A DNA stretch of 64,000 bases from Tritrichomonas musculus (Eukaryota; Parabasalia; Tritrichomonadida; Tritrichomonadidae), in the NCBI GenBank assembly GCA_039105265.1, contig JAPFFF010000002.1:6076001-6140000 (forward strand), read 5' to 3'. A program made the position numbers and the translations under genes. Of the stretch, positions 22,497 through 32,798 are shown piece after piece; within the stretch, counting starts at the first letter, position 1; every line of letters starts with the position of its first letter. The notes beneath the pieces are model-generated. The model worked only from the letters and a program-made list of their open reading frames with translations, ran no database searches and had not been told where the DNA came from.

Positions 22497-23156
22497 CTTC
22501 AAGTAATTAATAATTTGGTATCAAATATTCAAAACACAGACAAGTTGATAAAAAGCGCTTTCAATAAAGCAAAAGAATTCACAAGAATAATATTAATTGG
22601 GAAAACAGGAGCTGGAAAAAGCTCACTTGCCAATGAATTACCGGGATGTAACCTTCATATTTTGAAAGATGAGAATAATATAATTAAAGTAGATGTAGAA
22701 AACCCCCTATTCAAAATAGGAAATGTAATGAATTCAGAAACAACAGTGCCTAATATTGTAGCAGACGATGATCATAAGTTATTATATTGCGATGCACCAG
22801 GTTTTTCAGATGCCAGAGGACCATATCAGGATAATTATCCTGATAAACATAGACTTTGTAGAAACAAAGACAGTGAAAGCGAGTATTCGTCTTTCAATAA
22901 CCGTAGCGGCCCTCCACCTCCAGTTCGACCAGGAATGTTTCCTGGAGATAACATGAATTTTAACCGTAGCGGTGCTCCACCAGGAATGTTTCCTGGAGGT
23001 AACAGGAATTTCGGCCAAAATGATGGTACAGCTCCACCAGGAATGTTTCCTGGAGATAACATGAATTTTAACCGTAGCGGCGCTCCACCTCCAGCTCCAC
23101 CAGGAATGTTTCCTGGTGGTAACATGAATATTAAGCATGGTGGACCTCCTTCTTAA
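22497..23156 (+). pseudogene. AIG1/septin-like GTPase head joined to a Pro/Gly-rich repeat tail
   Basis: The open frame has a P-loop LIGKTGAGKSS, a switch threonine region SETTVPNIV and G3 motif YCDAPGFSDARG, as in the AIG1 or septin-like GTPase family. Soon after G3 the domain ends and the frame continues into a tail with four to five copies of a PPGMFPG[DG]N[MR]NF[NG] unit, ending at HGGPPS. No ATG opens the frame ahead of the P-loop: the frame starts after a stop at 22494-22496 and the first candidate codon is TTG (22515). So either the start lies elsewhere, a non-ATG start is used, or the 5' end is lost. The G4/G5 guanine-specificity motifs are absent. A Pro/Gly tail is also found in other trichomonad GTPases of this kind, so the join may be genuine with an internal deletion. 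Confidence 0.6.
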
Positions 23157-23750
23157 TTGGAAAAAAGCTTCATAAAAATTTTTTAAAAAAATTAACTGAA
23201 ATGTTTAAAATTTTTTAAAAGCAAATATTCAAATTAATCACAAAACCCCTAACATTACCGTTTACAATTTTTCATCGATACCTGCAAAATATTTTTATCT
23301 CAACAAAATATTATATTTACTTAATTTAAAATATATATTATGTTTATTCACATTATATTAATGTTTATAGGATAATTTTAATCAGATATTTTGAAATTAA
23401 AATCTTAATATTTGCAATATTATATGTCAGAAATAGAATTGCAATGTATTCTGTTTAAACATTAGTAAATCCATTGTATAACTATAAGCTAGATGCATTT
23501 TCGTTTAAATTTTCGTTAAACTGGAAATTTATGATCATCAGTTTTAAAAACTTTTGAAATAATTAAAACTTGTTAAAAATATTTGCTTGATTAATTTATA
23601 TATTTAACACTTAATCCAATTCAAAGTTGCTAATGAGTAATTAAAAGGATCTTTTTTATCAAAAATTTTGAAACATGAAATATCACAATGAGATGTTCCA
23701 TTCAAATTAAAAAAATTTTATTTATGAAATTTTCAATACTCTATTTGACA
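23157..23750. other. AT-rich intergenic region
   Basis: No gene is seen. Its right end carries the initiator of the next gene. Confidence 0.5.
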
Positions 23751-23758
23751 TCACTTTT
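23751..23758 (+). promoter_or_regulatory. Initiator-like element TCACTTTT
   Basis: TCACTTTT directly abuts the ATG of the RRM gene. Trichomonad core promoters use an initiator TCA(+1)Py(T/A), usually within about 20 bases of the start codon, so this fits well and supports the chosen start. Confidence 0.6.
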
Positions 23759-24901
23759 ATGATTGAAGATTTCAAAACAGTTATTGTGAAAAACCTCAAT
23801 TATGATACTTGTAAGTGCCAAATCAGAAAGCATTTTGAAAAGGTTGGCGAAGTAGACACAATTGAAATAATCCACGATTGCAGAGGACGATCAAAAGGAG
23901 TTGCCTTTGTGACATTTGAATGTGAAAATGATGCAGGAAAGGCCGTTAAAACTCTACGTAATTCAGTACTTGATGATAATGCGATTTCGGTTGATTATAT
24001 TTTCATAAAAAGAATACCAACAAGAGAAAATCATGAAAGAAATGAAGAAAATCATTTTATCCGTGAAAGGAAAGAAGGAAACACAAATCTCCCTGCATCC
24101 AATTTCATAATTTATGTTAAAAATCTAGCAGGGAAACATTTTGAATTGAATGTCAATCCTTATTATCGTATTGAAGAGGTCAAAGAAATGATACAAGAAA
24201 AAGAAGGAATTCCTCCAAATCAACAATATTTAATTTATGCCGGCAGAGTGCTTGAAGACAGAAACGATTTGATGGATTATGCAATAGGAAATAAATCAAC
24301 CATTAATTTAGTTATTCGAATAAGTGGTGGAAAACCAGTGATTTATCTTTACCCAGAAAAAGACGACTTTGATGTTAGCGTTAATGTCAGCATGAAAAAA
24401 GAGGATGGCGAAATTACATCAATATATCCTCGCATAAAAGATGATGAAAGCAACACATGGATTGTCAAAGCAAATCGAAATGGGGAAATTGATTACAACA
24501 ATAGAAAGCATTACTACCTCTTCTGGGAGTGCTTGTTCAATGAAAGTTTCAACATTGATGAAGGCTTCGTGATCAAAGGAGATCAGTGCTACCAATTTTT
24601 TGAAGAAAAACTCCAGTTCCTTGGATTTAAGGACAATGAAGCAAACGATTTCATCACTTACTGGTGCCCAAGGATGGAACATAGCAAATATGTTCTGATC
24701 AATTTCCAAGGCGAAGACTATGATCGAAGGGCTCCTTTGAAAATTGAACCAAAGCCAGATCGTATCATACGTATTTTTATGACATTCAAATTGCTTGATG
24801 AATTTATATCAATCCCAATTCAAGATATCGAAAAGTTCAAAATTGAAGATAGGAAAGGTTTCTTTGTTTTAGAGTGGGGAGGATCTCAAATTAAAGAGTA
24901 A
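23759..24901 (+). CDS. RRM plus ubiquitin-like domain fusion protein with C-terminal KPVIYLYPE domain
   Basis: A 380-residue intact protein. Residues about 7-85 are an RNA-recognition motif (RNP2 VIVKNL; RNP1 KGVAFVTFE). Residues about 120-195 are ubiquitin-like (IIYVKNLAGKHFELNV, KEMIQEKEGIPPNQQYLIYA, GRVLEDRNDLMDYAI) and end in RISGG, like the ubiquitin RLRGG tail. This is followed directly by KPVIYLYPEKDD and about 180 residues of a mixed alpha/beta domain. I recall the KPVIYLYP opening from other eukaryotic and bacterial hypothetical proteins, but no function is known to me. The Gly-Gly before this domain could be a deubiquitinase cleavage site, releasing an RRM-Ubl piece from the C-terminal piece; that is inference. 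The protein likely acts in RNA handling linked to ubiquitin signalling. The start is set by the TCACTTTT initiator. Confidence 0.8.
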   Translation: MIEDFKTVIVKNLNYDTCKCQIRKHFEKVGEVDTIEIIHDCRGRSKGVAFVTFECENDAGKAVKTLRNSVLDDNAISVDYIFIKRIPTRENHERNEENHFIRERKEGNTNLPASNFIIYVKNLAGKHFELNVNPYYRIEEVKEMIQEKEGIPPNQQYLIYAGRVLEDRNDLMDYAIGNKSTINLVIRISGGKPVIYLYPEKDDFDVSVNVSMKKEDGEITSIYPRIKDDESNTWIVKANRNGEIDYNNRKHYYLFWECLFNESFNIDEGFVIKGDQCYQFFEEKLQFLGFKDNEANDFITYWCPRMEHSKYVLINFQGEDYDRRAPLKIEPKPDRIIRIFMTFKLLDEFISIPIQDIEKFKIEDRKGFFVLEWGGSQIKE

Positions 24902-25035
24902 AACTTTTTCTTTTAAAATTTTAATCGATGCTATTTTATTCAATATTTCGAAGAAAGGAGAAATGAGAAAGTAAAAAGCAAAAGCAAAATTTTTAAATAA
25001 AAGCAAAAGCAAAAGTAAAAGATAGCAATTGCATT

Positions 25036-25065
25036 GCTTGTTTAGCACAATGGTAATGCATTGCT
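25036..25065 (+). tRNA. 5' half of a tRNA gene split by a transposon
   Basis: GCTTGTT (25036-25042) is the acceptor 5' strand, then TA, a D-arm GCACAATGGTAATGC with a good box A (TAGCACAATGG), A, and anticodon-stem strand TTGCT (25061-25065). The matching 3' strands AGCAA and AACAAGC lie 5.2 kb away at 30292-30296 and 30319-30325. Between the anticodon stem and the transposon lie about 71 extra bases (25066-25136) that do not fit a tRNA loop. They may be an intron or an earlier insertion, and they contain a hairpin GGCTGC...GCAGTCC. Confidence 0.6.
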
Positions 25066-25140
25066 TGCCGAATAGCGGCTGCCAGGTCGATATTTTCGAT
25101 TTGATGCAGTCCAATTTGCCCGATCTAAGTTTACACTTAA

Positions 25141-27215
25141 GGGTAAAGTTGGCTTTTCTTTTTTTTGAAATCTTTTAATTTATTCTATGTGCTGCTTGAA
25201 TGAATTGTATGATCATTGAATTTATTTCTATGCAAATTCAATCTTTTCTGAGGGGCATTCAAATGTACAGAAAAAAAGGAGCTCCACAGAGCTATCAAAT
25301 CAAATTTTCAACTTCTAATCAACACAGATGAACGTAAAATATTCTAAATTTTGTATTTTTCTCAGAAAAATGAATAAAAAAGGAAAAAAATAAAATAACA
25401 AAAATTAGGATTATGCAATTATTACTTGAATGGTTTTTTATTAATAAAATTATGATATTATATATATATGCCATGCATCTATAAATATTTGTCAATTATT
25501 GTTAAACAATGCTACGTAGATGATGAGAAATAATGAATTTTTTTATAATTTTGAAAACACCAATTCTTGATCTGCTAGTCCTCATGGAATTTGGATGAAA
25601 TATTTTTTTAATATGAATATTTTACATCCATATTTGATGTCAACACTAAAAAATACATTTTTTTGGTAGGGATAAAATAATTTTGATTTTACAACATGAA
25701 AATTTTTATTTTTCAAGTCGGCTCTTGTAGAAGGAGAATTGTTAGAAATCATTAAAGTGTATATATAATCGATACCAAATGTATTGATTAAAAATGCTTG
25801 ATACAATAGTTGAAAAGCAAACAATTGAAAAATTTGGATAATGAAAATTGCAGCATTTCGTAATAAAATGTTTTTATCGTATTTAATACTGCATAACAAA
25901 TACCCTAATTTGATTTTGAAATCAATATATTGCCTTGAAAACGAAAAAAAAGCGTTTTGGAATGAAATCAGTTTTTATAAAAATAATGGATAATTGTAAA
26001 ATTTGAATTAAAATTAAAATTTTAACTAAAATTTATTATTGCTCTTATCTATTTATTATATTAATTAATATATTTACTAACATATAATATACTTATTATA
26101 TTATTTAATTATAATAAATTAAAATGAATATATCATTTTATCACTATTTAAATCGTGATAATGGCCATTTTAATTATTTTAACTTTTGATACAATTGAAT
26201 AGTATTAAAAATAATTTTAGGTTTTTATTTCAATTTTTGGAAATATATATAAATAAGCATATCTTATAATAATAATAACAATTTTAAATAAATTATTTGA
26301 TATCTAGTAATATGGTCATAAATATAAGATGTTTTTAAAATCAATTTTTTATTTCAGGCAAAAAAATTTTTTTTTAACATTTTACTTTTTTTTTTTTATT
26401 TAGATGATTTTAATTTCTATTTTTAATTGGCTGAGTAATTAGAAAAAGTTTATCTGAAAATAGTTTTTAGAACTTTTTCAGTTTATACACGGTCAATGAG
26501 AAACTTTTTGATAAATCCTGAAATATTAAAAAGCGTGAATATCTATTCATGCTTTTTTATAGATTTATCAAATATTTTCTTTTTAGAAAAAATTCATAAA
26601 ATTGGATTATCTTCGATTATTCCTCTCTAAAATTGTAAGAATTTTTTTATATTCCTTATTTTTTATTTAATTTGAATTTGAAAATAGTACATATCAAGCA
26701 AGATTATTAAAAAAATAAAAATTTGAGACAATCCTTTTAAAAAAAGTATTAAAAAGTAAAAAAAAAAATTATCGATAATATGTTAATGGAAATATGGTTA
26801 AAAATGAAATAATATAAATATAAAGTTTTGAATTAGATTTATTTTTTTTTATACAAAACTTTATTGAAAATATATTCTCATAGGCTTTGAAATTATTGAA
26901 AAGTTATATGAATTCAAATATCCTCTTAATAATTTTAATTAAAATAACTTAATGCAGCATTTTCAAAATACTTTATCATTGAATTAATATATATACAAAT
27001 TTGTCATGCATATTTGTAGAACAAAAGCATTTTTTATTATGATTTATTTTTTAAGATAGAAACAATTGAATGAAATAATAAAAAATTAACATTCAATTAT
27101 CTATGTTCTGACTTTTGAGAAAGTTGTGAAAATTTCAAAGAAAATTTTATTACTTATGACTTTTTGTGAAGTTCAAAAATTTTAGTTTATATTTACTTCA
27201 CTTTTATTGTTTTTC
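25141..27215. other. 5' non-coding part of the TTAA transposon
   Basis: About 2 kb of AT-rich sequence between the left tip and the transposase. A minus-strand open frame at 25582-25899 (105 codons) has no recognisable features. A TCACTTTTA motif at 27198-27206 just before the transposase start may be its initiator. Confidence 0.5.
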
Positions 27216-28694
27216 ATGAATCAACATACATTAAGACATTCAACTTTTCAAGAATTATTAGAAAGAAATGTACACAAACCAAAAAACATTGAAAAGATCA
27301 AAAGAAACTTGAAAGAGATATTATCAATCATTATCAATGGATATGGCTATGAAGGAATTGAATCTTATTGTTCTATGACAGAGAAATACATAATATCAAG
27401 AACAATATATTATGATTACTTGTTTTTAATTGATATTGTACTCAGAGATTTAGCCGAAAAAGTTTGCCAAGAAAAATTGGATGAACTGAAAAAAACCACT
27501 CAAATAAAATTAGGCTTCGATGCTTCGTGGAGCCACCGAAGAAATGGTCAACACTGCCTTGGAATTTTAATGGATTTAAAGACTAACTTCATTATTTGTT
27601 TCCATCTTGTTCACCATGGGAAAGAACAAGCTGCCTCTTTAAGTTCCACAGAAAAGCATTCAAAAAATATGGAAGGCATTTCATTGAACCATATCATCGA
27701 AAGGACACAAATAGACTCCTTAAGCAATCTAACTTTCATTCATGATTGCGATCTCACAGATCATAAATTAATATCAGAAAAACTTCCTCTTGCCAAAATT
27801 AAATTTGACACAAATCATTTATGCAAAAAAACCAAGAAAATTATAAATCAAATTTGCATGAACGATCAAGATTTGAAAAACCTTAATGAATTAATTCAAA
27901 ATTTTTTTTCAATTTTACTACATGACAAAAATTTTAATAATGAAGAAAAACTCCAGAAATGGGAAAGCATGCCAAACTATTTTATTGAACATGAGGATCT
28001 GGACCCAGAATATAATGCTAAAGCATTAAAAACACTAGATGAATTAATCTCAGACATATCTGATACATTTAGTAAAGTTGATCCAGAGTATACTACCAAC
28101 CCAATTGAGTCGTTTAACCATTCTCGTGCTTCAATAGCCAGCAAAAACACAGCCTTTAGAATTAGCTGGAGAATCCGTGCATATGTATCAATCATCAAAT
28201 GGAATGTTCCATATTGGAAAAAAGCGATCTTTGATTCTTTTCAGTTAACACTTCCTAATCATGTAATGTTACATGAAAAAGCTTTGGTAGAAACAAAAAG
28301 AAAGAAAGCCACAACAACAAAAACAGATGCATATAAAAAGAAAAGAGCAATCAAAAGAAAAATAAAAGCCAATAAGTACAAAGTCAGTTCAAAAGATAAG
28401 ATGGTACACAATTATGCTGATGACATGCTTGAAGATATTTCTTCAATGGATGTGCGAAACAAAAGACGAAAAGGGAAGTTTTCACCCGTACAGCAATTGA
28501 TTATTGATGCTATATCAGCATTAGCCACTGAAGATAAGCCATTTGTGCCGTACAACAAAATAATGAAATATATTACTACATACTTTGACACAAGCAAATA
28601 TGCTCGACCTCAATTCGTAATTAGATCGCAGGTAACCAGACTAGTCAACATGAACATTTTAATTCAAAAAAGATTTTCTTTTAAGCTTGTTTGA
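27216..28694 (+). CDS. DDE-type transposase of the TTAA element
   Basis: A 492-residue protein starting at ATG 27216 (MNQHTLRHSTFQELLERN), with TCACTTTTA upstream. The catalytic core has an RNase H-like layout: first Asp in LGFDASWSHRRNGQHCLG (about residue 106), second in FIHDCDLTDHKL (about 175), followed by FDTNHLCKKTKKI, and a candidate Glu in TNPIESFNHSRASIAS (about 300). This order (DxSW, HDCD, NHxxK, xESxN) matches the Mutator-like transposase domain found in Kolobok-type elements. The basic stretch KKRAIKRKIKANKYK near residue 385 and the C-terminal 80 residues (LIIDAISALATEDKPFVPYN, a winged-helix-like fold by eye) may bind DNA or the nucleus import machinery. No breaks are seen. Superfamily placement is moderately sure. 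Confidence 0.75.
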   Translation: MNQHTLRHSTFQELLERNVHKPKNIEKIKRNLKEILSIIINGYGYEGIESYCSMTEKYIISRTIYYDYLFLIDIVLRDLAEKVCQEKLDELKKTTQIKLGFDASWSHRRNGQHCLGILMDLKTNFIICFHLVHHGKEQAASLSSTEKHSKNMEGISLNHIIERTQIDSLSNLTFIHDCDLTDHKLISEKLPLAKIKFDTNHLCKKTKKIINQICMNDQDLKNLNELIQNFFSILLHDKNFNNEEKLQKWESMPNYFIEHEDLDPEYNAKALKTLDELISDISDTFSKVDPEYTTNPIESFNHSRASIASKNTAFRISWRIRAYVSIIKWNVPYWKKAIFDSFQLTLPNHVMLHEKALVETKRKKATTTKTDAYKKKRAIKRKIKANKYKVSSKDKMVHNYADDMLEDISSMDVRNKRRKGKFSPVQQLIIDAISALATEDKPFVPYNKIMKYITTYFDTSKYARPQFVIRSQVTRLVNMNILIQKRFSFKLV

Positions 28695-30279
28695 CGAAAT
28701 CAATTGATGATCATCAAACAATTATTTGATAATAAACATTCTTCTTATTACATTTATTTACTTTTTATTCTCCATATCTTTTGCTTTATTATGTTTATAT
28801 AAATCTATTTATTCTATAAGAGATATTTTAAAAATAAAAAAAAAATAAAATTCAAAAGTTTATACAAATTATATGTATTTTTCTATGGTTTACATTTTTA
28901 ATCTTATGAAAATAAAAGAAAAAAAATATTGAAAAATATGGATGATAGAAGCATTTCTAGAGGTTTTTAACACTTGGATATGAAACTAGAGATAAATAGG
29001 AGATCAATAGTAGTATAACTGGCGTTTGGTCAAGAACCTATTGTATGGGATATACATATGGATTTGAAAAAACTGAAAGAATATGAAAGGTTAGACTCTT
29101 TTGTTGATTTTTTTTTGGTATTTTGATTGCTGTTCATGGACTCTTTGTTCGAATTTGGAGAATTCAAATTTGAATTTTCCCAAATGATAAATAATCGAAA
29201 AAAGTAATCGTTTTTTTTTTTATTTAAAGTTTTTTATTTCAAGATCCTTAAAAAAAATTATATTACATATATATATTTGATATATATATATAAACAATTT
29301 ATATATATGTTTAATTAATAATATTGATAATATGCTAATTAACTATATAAAGAGATAAAAACATATGAATTCAAAATCAGTTTAAATTATTAATTTTTTC
29401 TCAAAATATGAAATTTATAACAGATTTGTTTTTTATTAATTAATATAATCAATCAAAATAATAGTTATATTTGCATGATAATATTTATACAATTTGTGAG
29501 AAAGAATTACTAATTTTGAGAGTGCTAACCCTTATTTTAATTCAAAAACTGAAATATAATATATAGAATTTATTTGATTATTTTTTTATTAGTATCTTTG
29601 GATATAAATTGGATCAACTATTAATATTTATTTATAATGTTATATTTATAAATATTACATTAATAATCATATCATTGGAGTATTTGATAAAAATTTAATT
29701 AATTTAATTTATAAATACTGGCATAAAATAAAGATATTTGATCAATCTATGTCATATAATATTATATTTATTACCTAGATATAATATTTAATTCTTTATG
29801 CCAGAAAAATATAGAGATAATCTGACAATTATGTTTAATTTTTGAACAAATATAATCTATAATTGTATATTAGCACGCAACAAAATATATTAAATATTTA
29901 GATATCATATATATTTATAGATATTCAAAATGGCTAAATAAAAGTATTTTTATATAAATGAAAAATATTCTCAATTTTTTGAAAGAATGTTTTTTTTATT
30001 CAATTATTTGAGGCAATTGAAATGTAAAAAAATTGATATTTTTACAAATTCTCTTGTTTATAATATAAAATATATTTTAACAAAACATTAAACAAATCAA
30101 ATATATATATTAATGTATATATATATAAAATAATTAATTTAAAATTTTTATTTGAAAAGATATATAAATATTTATCATATTTTAAAGGAATTTCTAATTT
30201 GCCATTAGCAAAAACTCATAGAATATTTTGAAAGATATTACAAAAAGTGGGGAAAAGTTGAGAAAAGCCAACTTTACCC
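28695..30279. other. 3' non-coding part of the TTAA transposon
   Basis: AT-rich sequence to the right tip, with no gene recognised. Confidence 0.5.
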
Positions 30280-30291
30280 TTAAACTTGGGA

Positions 30292-30326
30292 AGCAAGGAC
30301 TGGTGGTTCGAGTCCACCAACAAGCA
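30292..30326 (+). tRNA. 3' half of the split tRNA gene, probably tRNA-Pro(UGG)
   Basis: AGCAA (anticodon stem), GGACT (variable loop), GGTGG TTCGAGT CCACC (T-arm with perfect box B GGTTCGAGTCC at 30305-30315), AACAAGC (acceptor 3' strand) and discriminator A, followed by an 11-T run that fits a Pol III terminator. The seven bases before AGCAA, CTTGGGA, would be an anticodon loop with UGG, hence proline. If instead the loop is formed partly from the left half (TTGCC), a glycine identity is possible. The two halves pair perfectly over 7 acceptor and 5 anticodon base pairs. Confidence 0.6.
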
Positions 30327-32451
30327 TTTTTTTTTTTCTTTTCATTTTGGCAAATATAAACAAAAAGCATTAAAATGTTATCAAATGGCCTATATTGGTT
30401 CTAAATGCCCTATAAGAAACTATCATCAGATTAAAAAATACTCTCATCGATTTTTCAAAATTTAATTGAAATTAATCAAAATAAACTCGTTCTCAACGGT
30501 TGTACAAGTATTTGAGAGGAATTCAAATTTCGTATTTGAAATTTCGTTAATATCTAAATTTATAATAAATATTTATTTTATATACTTTCATAATTAACAA
30601 TATAATGTTTGATTAGTTATAATGATTAAATAAGTTATTTAAAATATTGTTAAATTGAGCATTTAATTGCTTTTTTAAATTTTCTTCAGAAATGAATAAA
30701 CTTCTATACAATTTTTGAATGTAGATAAATATAAATTCATAGAAAGAAAATTTTACATCATTCAAATTTTCAAAAGAAAAAATTATAATTGAATTCAAAT
30801 CATTTTTATTTAGTATTCCTTAGAGAAAGCTAATCAGAATCTCGTGTATCATTAGTAAAAATGTTCCAACGCAACAAATAGATGCAAATTACATGGCACT
30901 TTGGAGTAACTCAGAACGTTCCCATGATTAATGATAATCAAATTTCAAATAAATATAGGCTCATTACCAAACTATATAGCAATTCAGCGATACTAGCTTA
31001 CAAACTGTCATACATTTCCATTTCTTTTATTATATAAATCAAATCTAATCATAAATTCCTTTTTTTTATTCTTTTTTATTTAAATATGAAAAAACGGTTG
31101 TACAACCTAATTGAATTTTGAAAGTAGATAAATGTAAACTTTTGAATATCTCTCAATTAGTTGTACAACCGCTGAGAAGCAGTTTAAAAAAATTTTTAGT
31201 AATATCATTTGATGCCAAATATATATTCATTCATATAAAATATATTCATTTGTAATATCCAGTTGATAATTAAGTTTCATTATAATAAAATTAAGGGTGT
31301 ACTTTCTCAAAAGCAACAATAATTAATTTTAAAAATATAAATTTTTTTTTTTAAATATAATGCAATAAATAAATAAGTATAATAGTAATTATTTTTATAT
31401 TTTGATCTCAAAAAAATCTGATTTTCAAAATAATTATTAAGAAAATCTCTTTAAAAAAAGATTATATAACTTATTTTTAAATATATATATATTTATATTC
31501 ATTTATTAATTTATATTTAAATATATATTTAATATTTATTTAATATTTCATAAGATACAAAAAGAAATAATAATATAAAACTTTTTATGATATTTATTTT
31601 ATTATTATGAGAATTATATAACTTTTTGTGAAAGACATTATGATTTTATATCATATATAAACCTTCTTATTAATAATATTAATTGCATATATTATTCATT
31701 TTTCTGTGTTTATATAATGTATATATTATATAAATGTCAATAGTAAATTATTTAAAAAAATATTTACTGCAATATTAATTCTTTTAAAATTAAAAAAAAT
31801 ATATTTAATTTTTTTTATGATAAAAACTTTATTAGGAAAAATATTATCAAATGATTTTTAAGAATATATTTATATATTTATATTACAGATATATAAATAG
31901 AATATTATTATAAAAATATATCATAGAAAGATAGATATAATCTTATTATAATAAAAAAATAATTTATGAAAAAGTTCAAAAATATTTTTTCTATTTGAGA
32001 ATATTTGAAAGATCAATTCAATATATAATTTTTAGTTTTTTTTATTTTGATAATATTTAACATGTAACAATATTTAAATAATATATAGTTATAAATAAAA
32101 TAATAAATAGAGATAAATGTATAAAAATAAATGTTTACTGAATAAAATAAATATAAATTAATTTAATCTAAAGTTAGTTGAAAAACTGGTCGACATCATG
32201 AAAAACTAGTCGACATCATCGAACTTTTTGTGTAATTTTTTAGAAAATTTTGTTTATCTCCTCAGAAATCGCTAAAAACTGGTCTACATTCAATTATTCA
32301 CAATTTTTAGTATCTCCTCACTTTTTCAGAAAATTGAAAATTTGTTAAAAAAATTTTTTTATTTTATTTTAGAGTGCGATCAGAGTACAACAACATAATT
32401 CCTTCAAGAAGAATGTTTCCCTGATATGAATTATCATTCCGTTTCATAATT
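30327..32451. other. AT-rich intergenic region with small repeats
   Basis: No gene is supported. It includes the inverted-repeat element at 30483-31185. It also holds a short tandem duplication at about 32182-32222, where AAAACTGGTCGACATCAT is followed by AAAACTAGTCGACATCAT, with a third partial copy AAAACTGGTCTACATTCA at about 32275. Confidence 0.5.
30483..31185. repeat. MITE-like element with inverted ends
   Basis: The left end AAACTCGTTCTCAACGGTTG and the right end (in inverse) AAACTGCTTCTCAGCGGTTG match at about 17 of 20 positions, and similarity continues through GTACAA and TTGAGAG..ATTCAAA. A further inner copy of CGGTTGTACAA lies at about 31094. The interior is AT-rich and non-coding. 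I could not define a clear target-site duplication, so the class is open. Confidence 0.55.
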
Positions 32452-32679
32452 ATGGATATATATCCTAATGCATATACAGAAATTATTGATTTTACGAAAA
32501 ATATAATGCATTATTTCGAAAAATCATCATATATAATCAATACAAATCTCGAAAATCTCAAGAATATCATTGAATACAATCGTTTTAAAAATGAAAATGA
32601 GTTATATAAACGTTCAAGATTAATATATTTAAATATAGTTAGAAATGGGTTTTGTGCCAATTCATATGGTAATAACTAA
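32452..32679 (+). CDS. Small hypothetical protein
   Basis: A 75-residue open frame, MDIYPNAYTEIIDFTKNIMH then NTNLENLKNIIEYNRFKNEN, with an initiator-like TCATAATT immediately before the ATG. Composition looks more protein-like than neighbouring random frames. It could be the 5' end of a larger gene cut off before the mariner insertion at 32799. I do not recognise it. Confidence 0.3.
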   Translation: MDIYPNAYTEIIDFTKNIMHYFEKSSYIINTNLENLKNIIEYNRFKNENELYKRSRLIYLNIVRNGFCANSYGNN

Positions 32680-32798
32680 AATTGATTACTGGAATTAGTG
32701 AAAATATTGGTTTTAGTTAGAGAAATTAAATATTTTTCTTTTATTATTAAGGATAATGATGTAAAGATGTTCTTTGTGAACATTAACCATAATATATA

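Larger units (their letters stand above)
25137..30283. mobile_element. Complete TTAA-flanked DNA transposon with DDE transposase (Kolobok/Mutator-like)
   Basis: The element itself is 25141-30279, about 5.1 kb, flanked by TTAA at 25137-25140 and 30280-30283. The left tip GGGTAAAGTTGGCTTTTCT is matched in inverse at the right end (AGAAAAGCCAACTTTACCC). One intact transposase gene (27216-28694) sits in the middle; the rest is AT-rich with no other believable gene. TTAA duplications are made by piggyBac and Kolobok families; the transposase reads more like Kolobok/Mutator than piggyBac. It landed inside a tRNA gene. A related non-autonomous copy lies at 2475-4805. The intact transposase and matching tips suggest a young and possibly active copy. 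Confidence 0.85.

Noticed and set aside
25582-25899. 105-codon minus-strand open frame in the TTAA transposon
   Set aside because: No motif, no initiator-like start, and composition expected by chance.
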